Source of the DNA: Byssochlamys sp. IMV 00236
Taxonomy: Eukaryota > Ascomycota > Eurotiomycetes > Eurotiales > Thermoascaceae
DNA length: 64,000 nt
Assembly: GCA_001931875.2 (NCBI GenBank)
Contig: MSJH02000482.1
Location: forward strand, 186,001-250,000
Direction of reading: 5' to 3'
The notes under the pieces are model-generated. The model was given only the letters and a program-made list of their open reading frames with translations, did not search any database and was not told the DNA's origin. Positions 56,597 through 64,000 of this stretch are shown piece by piece. Every line of letters begins with the position of its first letter. Position 1 is the first letter of the stretch. Position numbers and translations under genes: made by a program.

Positions 56597-58266
56597 CCTG
56601 GCAGTTATTCTTGTGTCTAGATATAATTCTGATTCCAATGAAAGAAGAAGTGAATTAGAGCGACTAGCGCTTAATCAAGAAAGTAAGATAATTGAAAAAA
56701 AAAAGAACGTAAAAAGAAACAGTGAAGTAGAGCCTTTGATTGTTTGAAGGGAATAGAAAAAGGAAGATGCATGGAAAAGAAGGCTCTTTTAAGGTATAAT
56801 GGAGCTAGATCCTCCCCTTCCCCCAGAAACAGGAGCTGATCCTGAAATAGAAGGATATGTCACAGATATTCCAGATCTGTCGGTTCCCCGGATGGACAGG
56901 AAGCGCCAGGGGTCGAGTTGAGCTTTCCAGGCCGACTACATAGCATTAACCAACCTCAGCATGACGACCATTACCATTTCTGGATCTTCATGGGACACAT
57001 GTGGTGTGCTCCTTGTCTGAAAATGGTTGTCGTCAAACATGGCGCATTGCAGATCTCCGCACATTTTCCTTATCGGGCTACGGGCTCCCAGTATCCGATT
57101 CCCAATGGTGCTTGAAGTCGAGACCATAACAAGGTCTGCCTTTATTGCAACTGAGCTTCATTGCGACTGTTAATTAGCAATGTGGGAGCGTAGTTGTGGC
57201 ATATACACTCCAGCGCCGCTGGAATAAACCCAAGTTAGTACAAGTTTCTCTCTTCGAGGCCATGGCGGAAAACACATAAGGCAATGCTTATCTTGTAAAA
57301 GAGACTCACGCTTTGACACTCAGGACCCAAGGAGGCGCCTCTGGCGTCTGGTAAGTGTCGCATCTGTGATGGAGCGGCGACTTGAGACGCCGGCCCCTGG
57401 CCAGTTGATCCCAAACGGGTAAAGCGTTGACCCTTTCTGCAGCTTTAACCACACAGTATCTAAGTGCGACTTATGTGTGTAAGATTTAAACATTTGTGAC
57501 ACCAGTACCTAATTTGGAAATCAAAATTGTTTCAACATGTCTCTTTTTTGCAATGGTGGCGCAGTGTCACCATTAGCAATATACAACATTGCCCCATAGC
57601 GCCCGCAGCGGAGCGCGACGCTTTTCACAGACGGTGTCCGTACCATCAAGCTCTGTTTCCTCTATGAAGAAGTATGAAGGACAGTGTACATCACACAGGT
57701 TATGTAGCTGAGTACCCGGAAAGATCGGATATTCAAGACTTCCCTGCTGCCTGTGAGATCTGGTCACCATTGAACCTCTAGCTGAGCTGCGAATGGGAAA
57801 CTCGAAAGGGAACACTTCCCAATAAGATAAGTAAATCGGTAGCCGCATTGAACCAGGAGCAACTGAAGTTCTGACGAATAATATACGGAGTACTCCGTAA
57901 CCCCCTCTTGTTGCATCTTTAGCAGATCTATAGGCTGCCATTGAGAGCCCGCACAGAGCCCATCATCCATGGTTGTCCATGAGATGCATTATCGGGTTGA
58001 GTAGGTAAGAATAGATGTGCGAGATCGTAGTAAGCGATGCATCCCCAATATTAGGTCCTTGTTGACTTCGCCAGATGACTGGACGAAGATATATAATCGT
58101 ATCGTGAGAATATAGTAAATAATCGCCGTTCACTAAACGATCCCAATGAAAGGTTTGATCGTAACTTCGTTCCATCTAGTGGTATCTTGAAACGCACATA
58201 ATAATCCGAATTCGCCAAAACGCCGAGATCTTCTTTCCCCATCAAAGAGAAACGAGCTGACGATCA
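56597..58266. other. Intergenic region between cupredoxin and CENP-X genes
   Basis: 1.7 kb without supportable gene. The minus-strand ORF at 57573-57941 (122 codons) and a few shorter ones have no recognisable domain. The left end should be the cupredoxin promoter. Confidence 0.45.
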
Positions 58267-58996
58267 TCAAAAATCCAGAACCAATTGCGGTGCCATCTTT
58301 TCCAGGTCTTCGACCTATATGACAATCGAAACAGGCCAAGGTTAGAGCCACAAATGAAACGAGCGAAACAGTTGGAGTCGCTCAAGCTGCAGAGCCACAG
58401 TAGACACATACCTCCAGAAATCCATCGCCAATCGATCTGCCACCCTCAGCACCTTGCCCCTCCGCTCTCTCATATGCCGCCCGGGCTACAGCTTCCCTTA
58501 CAAAGATATCCACATATTTTGAAACTGCAACATTGGCATCCTTCGCGATCTTAGTCTTCTCGTTTTGAAAGTGATGGTGCAACAGTCTGGTTAACAGCTT
58601 CGGTGGAATGGCCGGTTCACTCGAGTCAACATCATCACCGTTTCCAGGACCAATAATCTCAGCGAGGATGAAATCCGGTTCCTGCGAGGGTGAGCGTGCC
58701 CGGTCGGGAGTTGTAGCGCTCCCAGATGCTGATTCGGAGGCTGATTGTGAACCTGATGCCGATTCTGGCGAGGCAGAGCGCACGACGAGAGGAGAAGTGG
58801 CACGTTTCCGGGACGTTGCTGATTTTTTGGTACTCTTCGATGTTGATACTGTCGAGGTACGAGCGCTCGAGCTCGTCTTTGCTGCTTTCGATTTCGGTGC
58901 CGCATTAGACGGACCTGCGCTGGCGGATGCTCGTGGACGAGGCGGGTTAAACGGCAGTCGCCTGCGCTTTTGAGGGGCTTGACGTTCCACAGGCAT
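58267..58996 (-). CDS. CENP-X/Mhf2-like histone-fold protein with long N-terminal extension
   Basis: Exon 1 (58412-58996) and a 48-nt exon 2 (58267-58314) join across a 97-nt intron to give 210 residues ending VEDLEKMAPQLVLDF. The ATG at 58996 (MPVERQAPQKRRRLPFNPPR) is chosen; the frame opens upstream in non-coding-like sequence. The C-terminal 80 residues are a CENP-X histone fold: IPPKLLTRLLHHHFQNEKTK, DANVAVSKYVDIFVREAVAR, then GDGFLEVEDLEKMAPQLVLDF split by the intron. The residues before this are Ser/Lys/Arg-rich and disordered. CENP-X pairs with CENP-S at centromeres and, as Mhf2, with the Fanc-M-type helicase in DNA repair. Without the intron the C-terminus would be VCVYCGSAA, which is not conserved. 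Confidence 0.92.
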
Positions 58997-59433
58997 TATT
59001 GATTGCGCTTGAACCTTGCAGATATAGAGTAGAGTATGGACCAAGACTGTTCGGTTTAAGAATTGATTAAGCCACCACGGCAAGAGATGTAGATAGTAGA
59101 AGTTGGAGTAAGCGGTCGTCCGACGCGACGGTTCTGCGGGGACGCGATCCGCAGGACACGGCATCAGGTGACTACTGTAAGTACAACTTTCCACATATGG
59201 AGAAAATTTAACAATTACTACCTCTTGTAATAGATACTCCTGATTACATATAAACGGACTTTTCAGGCCCATGCACAGTTTTTCCTAGACGTAACACTAG
59301 ACTCCCGCGTGATACGTGACCTATCTGTTGAAGATAGGTAGGTAGGTATCTTGTCACTGCCTAGTTGAACAGTGAATTGGAAGTTGGAGACAGCCTTTTA
59401 TGGGAGATGAGCCCACAAAATTCACTGATGTGG
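58997..59433. promoter_or_regulatory. Intergenic region upstream of the CENP-X gene
   Basis: 437 bp with the CENP-X promoter and the 3' end of poa1. A TAGGTAGGTAGG-type word lies at 59334-59347. Confidence 0.45.
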
Positions 59434-60207
59434 CTAACCGTCTCGTGGTCTAACGACCGTAACGTCCAAATCAGCATCCACCAGGATCTGCTTAGATAGC
59501 CTCCAATCAACACCGAATAGCCCAGAATTGAACCTGCAAGACCAAAGCTCGCCAGGAATCATTGCTACATCGGTGCCATCAATTCCTCTCGCTTCTCCGG
59601 AGTCCTGCAATGCCACTAACTGCCTTTTCATATCCTCAATTGCCGTCCTGGTGTTTGCCAGAATAACGTCTGGAGAGCTCAAATGGCGCCCTGGCCTCTG
59701 CGACGTAAACAAGCAGACGATCCAATGCTTTTTCTTACTATCGGTCTGTATTGAGTCGGCATTCCGTCCGCGTTTCCTCCCTTTGGACAGTTGCGGGAGA
59801 TAGTCTTTCTCCTGGGGCGGAATGATAAGTGCAGTGCCTTCCGGAAGCTGTACTGTTCTGTCGGATAGTGTTGCATATTCCCGCTTAGAGAGAAGGCTTT
59901 TGCAGTGTGCACGGTAGATTTCGAACGCGCCTGGGAACTGATTGTTGTAAGCTCTCTTGTCTATGTGGAATAAGTTGGGTTCGAACCTTCTCCTTGAAAC
60001 CGCGAGCGATTCCCTTTCCCCAATTACCCATGCAATTGCAGGAGTCTATTCGGAAATACAGATAATGTCAGCTCAAAAATCCACAATAGACCCAAGTAAT
60101 TTCAGTGGTTAACAGGTATTATGTATGTTAGCAATAGGAGTTCACCTACGGATCAGAACTGCCCCATCTGGAGCGTCGAATAAGTCACCTTCGATCTCTG
60201 TAAGCAT
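59434..60207 (-). CDS. poa1: ADP-ribose 1''-phosphate phosphatase Poa1 (macro domain)
   Basis: Three exons (60150-60207, 59987-60045, 59434-59937) give 206 residues. The first intron has a GTAGGT donor and AATAG acceptor; the second, 49 nt, has the less usual donor GTTCGA. Both are needed to keep the conserved path [31 protein letters not shown]. That block is the macro-domain ribose-phosphate loop, and later motifs IIPPQEKD, HWIVCLFTSQRPGR and GELWSCRFNSGLFGVDW match Poa1. Poa1 removes the 1''-phosphate from ADP-ribose 1''-phosphate, the by-product made when Tpt1 removes the splice-junction 2'-phosphate from tRNA. A K/R-rich insertion (SKGRKRGRNADSIQTDSKKK) is present near residue 120. The ending is short (VRPRDG). 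Confidence 0.92.
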
Positions 60208-60775
60208 GATAGTCGCAAAGCCGTTGGTTTAATCTTTGTCAAGAGATGGGCACAATACTGGAAGCTTGGCTCCAAGATTGTTTTAAGGGTGTTGCGTGAG
60301 TGAGATCACGTATTGGTAGTGGGGTTGTGAGAAAAAGGTGTGTACGTGACTGAAGTCGGCCTGTCTCACAAAGAGGAAGAGGATATCTAAGCAGCCCCTC
60401 AACTCAATGCGGGTCGTATTCACTCTGAAGCAGGCAGCAGCTACAAAAGTCAACTAAGCTCTAGCGATCTGATAGTGAATATAATTATGCTCAATTTGGC
60501 CTTATCTAGGCACTATGAATTTATACAGTTTCTACAGCTTTCATACAAAGAATATCAAATGGGCTATGCTTAGTCAAATACAACAATGCATAGCAAAGAT
60601 TTAGGACCCTTTCACTCCGTGTCAAGTAAATTTGAAATGACTCTGTAAAGCGGTTTACAGGAAGTGCTTTGAACTCGTGTCTCGTGAAGTTTACAGACTC
60701 TTGAATTAGAACATAGCAGTATGAGCTATCTCCTCCGACTCATATCACATTGGCAAAGGAAGGACAAGGACGAGG
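60208..60775. other. Intergenic region, poa1 promoter and MIF-gene 3' end
   Basis: 568 bp of AT-rich sequence without a gene. Confidence 0.45.
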
Positions 60776-61722
60776 CTATGGGGCATCTCCCATGGAACCA
60801 AGCTCAGAAAGCCGGCGGGAAACAAATCTTTGCACGCTTTTCGACTTCTTAACAGACGGTTGTTTGGTTCTACCTTCACTTCCAGTATTTCCTGGATTCC
60901 TTTTGGCAGTAACTCCAGCCGACATAGGGGGCTCATGTCTTTCTTCTATGAGTGGAACTGAGGAGAAAGCCGTAGTAGTCAGAGACAACTGGCCACTGTT
61001 TGTGCTGCTTGACTTAAGCTTCCTGCTCATAGAGCGTGAAATGCTTTTAAGAATCCCAGGATTTCCATCTCTGGCACTCTGCTCAAGTTGCTCTATTTGA
61101 CCCATGACGGTTGCATCATTTGTTGCGAAATTTTCTTCTTGAATCGAATTGAACCTTATTACTCCACGATTTGGCGGTATCCAAAGAAGGTCTTTCAGTC
61201 CTTGCTGAATCAATATTGTGTTCCGCAGGTTTGTAATGGGAGCGATAAGAGAAGGAAGTGCAGAAATCGTCAAGAGATAGGCTGGGGCAGGAGAACTGCC
61301 GAAGCGAAGACAAGCATTCTGCTCCACCGTAACTAGAATTGAGTTTTCTGGACGGTGATACACTTGCATGAAGAGAGATGATATGTCAGACAGAAGCTGA
61401 AACTCGTCTGCTCTCACCTAGACTCAACTGTTAGTACTGGAATGCTAGACAGTTTCATGTCCCAGTGCAAGAAATGGAAGCATACTCTGGTATTGGTTTT
61501 GATCTCAATGACGACAATAGAGTCCTGATTTACCCTGTATCTTGGGGCATTGTGAGGTTCTCGAGCGCTGAACGAGTCTTCGAAATATTGGTTCCGCTTC
61601 CTGGCAGCTTCATCTTCATTGGGATTTCTCTCTGATGCTGCTTGCACGCCGCTGGAATCCGTCGGTGCACCACGAGTGAGTTTGCGCATTAGATTGTCTT
61701 CCTCAACTGAAGCGGAAGACAT
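60776..61722 (-). CDS. MIF-domain protein (macrophage migration inhibitory factor-like)
   Basis: Exon 1 (61486-61722) and exon 2 (60776-61417) join across a 68-nt intron (GTATGC donor, CTAAC branch, TCTAG acceptor) to give 292 residues. Residues about 60-185 are MIF-like: QDSIVVIEIKTNTR, then SLFMQVYHRPENSILVTVEQ, NACLRFGSSPAPAYLLTISA and NLRNTILIQQGLKDLLWIPP, with the GVIRFNSIQEENFATN segment. The C-terminal 100 residues are basic, Ser-rich and disordered. In classical MIF the catalytic base is Pro1; here the domain is internal, so tautomerase activity through a free N-terminal proline is not expected. A further upstream exon (61807-61983, DFRPSREHFDKPMHVRSMD) could join in phase at KSPIMSSAS with a GTATTG donor, adding 63 residues. 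I leave it out of the coordinates as unproven. Confidence 0.85.
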
Positions 61723-62667
61723 AATAGGGGATTTCTTATCGTTTCAATGTTCCTCGGCACACAAGGTCTGACTGTCTGTTGATGGAGACCGCAATACAGA
61801 CGCCTCTGTGTTGTTTCGGGTCAATGATGTCGAGTTGCTGTATCTCTCCTTAAGAGAACGGATATCCATTGAGCGAACGTGCATCGGCTTATCAAAATGT
61901 TCCCTAGACGGACGGAAGTCCCAGAGATGTACAACTGAATCCGGAAATGACAAATTCTCGACTACTGAAGTGGGGTATTGCAATGCTCCTTCCCTGTGAA
62001 AAGGGCGAGTGCGATGTTGGAAAGGAGTATGGCACTAGGATTCGAAAACAAACAGCAGTGAGACAGGCTTCATAAAAGGAAACCTTGACAAGATAAGTGA
62101 GCAAGAACAACAATAGGCCGAAAGGACGAATCCTCTTACGCATTTAGAGTAAAGGCACCAAAGCCCTCGAGGCTGCGCGACAAATTAAGAAGTGAGCCTG
62201 AAAATAAACCGCGCATATGAGCCTATAATTTTTTCGAACACACCCGCATGCTTTGTGTATCATTCCAGACAAATCCCGTGACTATGGCATCTAGTTGTAC
62301 AGTACAAAGAATCTAGTCAATATCTAGGGGATTTCCCGACAACACTATTTTGAGTAGAAACTGGAAAAAATCAATATACATTTGATCTGACTTTTGGATT
62401 ATTCCGTATTTTTTTACAAGCTGTGGTTAGGACGCTATTTTCTAGAACAGCCGGTTCACATCATCTAACAGGCACTATTCCGCCGTGTCTAGTAGTGACA
62501 AATCCTAGTATGTACACAATGATAACATTCAGCTACTAATCCTAATTGAAATGATTGGGTATCACAATGTCCCTGGTGCTTTGTAATAGAAAGTTCAAGT
62601 GCTAATCTCGCAACATCTGCAAAGGCATAATTGCATCCGATCTTGAGACCACTTACTGGCTTTCGCT
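61723..62667. other. Region upstream of the MIF gene
   Basis: 945 bp. The part next to the gene holds a 79-codon minus-strand ORF (61744-61983), either a 5' exon of the MIF gene or an upstream ORF. The rest is AT-rich and has the 3' end of the PAP-MJ1316 gene. Confidence 0.45.
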
Positions 62668-64000
62668 CTAATTTGCTGTCCCAAAGATCTTGTCGACCTT
62701 TTTCCTTCTGTCCCAGATGATATCATTTGTGCTTTTGCGTTTGAAATATAATATCCTGTGTTGAGGAATAAACTCCTCGTCGGTAGGGTCGCCTTTCCAG
62801 GAGTCAAGTGGTATCTCGAGTGCTCCAGAGAATCGATCGTCATATCCAACGATATAGTCCTTACGATCAAACTCGTGGTCCCAAGTGAGTCGGTTAAGGA
62901 CATCTGCGCGAGATGGTCAGAGATATAGCTATGTTTCAACGGGAGAATTCATACCTGCTGCGGGACGAAGCTTCCTGGGAGCGTCGTTTTTCACTGGATC
63001 CTTCATAGCTTCATTGCCTGTTTCTTTCTCCATATTCTCCAAAGGACCAGACATTCCGATACTGTCAGGTATGAAGTATTTTTCTGATTCTCCAGGGACT
63101 CCCTCTCCATCAGAAAACACTTCCGCGATTTCCTCTCTTCCGACAACGGAGATGCTGACCCATCCTGTTGTAGGATCGAATATGCCATCTCGACACAAGG
63201 ATTCGACTAGCGTATCACATTCACTCCTTATGCTGTTCTTGGAAGGGTTTAGGTCTTCAGGAGCGCCGTTGTATTCGATGCCCATGAGATAGAAGAACTC
63301 CTCCGCCTCTGCACTTTTCAGGCGATCACGTAGACGATAAGGCCATGCAAATGCCAGGCTTCCAGAACGTGCCAGTGAGTACCTGAAGTTTGATTCGATG
63401 AGTTTTCTGAACAAAGAGGCAAAATGAGTTCCCATCAAGTTCAGAAAATGAACCCTGCTGGCCACATTAGAACCCCAGTATCGCATTTCGAAGCGAACAA
63501 AGACACTAAACCGCTGGACGAATTGTGCTCCAGTGAAAGAAAATGTGTCTTTCTCTTCAGGAAGTCCGTGTAGTCCTAGAAGGCCTTGCCAGTCTACCTC
63601 CGAATCTCCGGTTAGATTTGCAGCACGAGTGAACTCTCTCAGAATCAGTTCCAGAGAGTTCTTTGAAATTAGTGACGCAGCATTCCTCCAGGGTGGAAAG
63701 AGATTGCATATGAAAACAGGAGTGCGATGACGGCTGTGAGGATTGATGTCCTTGGTACCATGTTCCGGATCGACGATGATCTCTTTGTCCCAATCTAGTT
63801 GACTGTAGTGGGCAAAGAACGTGTTGAGTACTGAGGATAACGGCTCTTCTTCGCAATGGCGCGTCTTCCAAAGATGGTTCAGGAGAAGCAAAATCTGTTC
63901 GCGGCTGAGGTAACCGAGTTGCTCAGAGTATATGCCACGATAACGTGCCCACAAGTGGAGTAGATGATATACAATCTTGAATTTCTCCAGGTTTGGGACC
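62668..64000 (-). CDS. Poly(A)-polymerase-central-like plus MJ1316 (DUF504) RNA-end-recognition protein, 3' part
   Basis: Exon 62955-64000 (open to the window edge) and terminal exon 62668-62903 join across a 51-nt intron (GTATGA donor, GCGCAG acceptor). About 426 residues are visible. The left part, LLHLWARYRGIYSEQLGYLS then NTFFAHYSQLDWDKEIIVDP and RTPVFICNLFPP, matches the poly(A) polymerase central (helical) domain; the nucleotidyltransferase catalytic part would be upstream, outside the window. The last 77 residues, DVLNRLTWDHEFDRKDYIVG then DSWKGDPTDEEFIPQHRILYF and KRKSTNDIIWDRRKKVDKIF, are the MJ1316 domain. This domain is proposed to bind RNA ends carrying 2',3'-cyclic phosphate or 2'-phosphate. 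The combination suggests an enzyme that recognises damaged or processed RNA ends and adds nucleotides. The protein name and substrate are not known to me. Confidence 0.85.

Overview
The window is nuclear DNA of a filamentous ascomycete, most likely an Aspergillaceae (Aspergillus/Penicillium-type) fungus. Genes carry one to three short introns (mostly 46-130 nt) with GT..AG ends and CTGAC/CTAAC-like branch sites, gene order mixes strands, and several products are typical of this group: an RfeG-like protein, a DUF3074 protein, a GPI-anchored cupredoxin, an Mtw1/Mis12 kinetochore protein and a fungal Sls1. I rebuilt exon structures by hand from reading frames and splice signals; no search was run. 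A run of 20 Ns (47047-47066) marks an assembly gap.

Layout. 1-7.5 kb: 5' part of mitochondrial sls1 (-), an N-terminal-C2-domain protein (-), a small coiled-coil protein (+) and a large secreted protein built of about 26 copies of a 19-residue unit (-). 7.5-15.9 kb: an 8.4-kb stretch with no gene I can support. 15.9-21.1 kb: an unrecognised 344-residue protein and a DUF3074 START-like/coiled-coil protein. 22-28.8 kb: a compact housekeeping block, SF3b10 (-), tRNA adenosine deaminase Tad1 (+), sterol C-14 reductase Erg24 (-) and an Mrl1-type MRH-domain sorting receptor (+), then tRNA-Gly(GCC) at 29.1 kb. 29.2-34 kb: long gene-free stretch leading into RfeG (+).

36.9-44.9 kb: BTB/POZ protein with an acidic tail (-), complex I 9.5-kDa subunit (-) divergent from the oligosaccharyltransferase subunit Wbp1/OST48 (+), and Pet191/Coa5 (-) divergent from a Tgl1/Yeh-type steryl-ester lipase (+). 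46-49.8 kb: secreted RNase T2, a decayed 2-oxoglutarate/Fe(II) oxygenase and Swc5 of the SWR1 complex. 50.3-56.6 kb: a four-span membrane protein, dihydroorotase, Mtw1/Mis12 and a GPI-anchored cupredoxin. 58.2-64 kb, all on the minus strand: CENP-X/Mhf2, the macro-domain phosphatase Poa1, a MIF-domain protein, and the 3' part of a poly(A)-polymerase-like protein ending in an MJ1316 (DUF504) RNA-end-recognition domain.

Most genes are independent housekeeping units rather than a pathway cluster. Two groupings stand out: kinetochore/centromere genes (Mis12, CENP-X) about 3 kb apart, and genes for RNA-end or tRNA chemistry (Tad1 earlier; Poa1 and the PAP-MJ1316 protein at the right end). The least explained items are the 19-residue-repeat secreted protein, the PAP-MJ1316 protein, the MIF protein with a non-terminal MIF domain, and the two long gene-free stretches.
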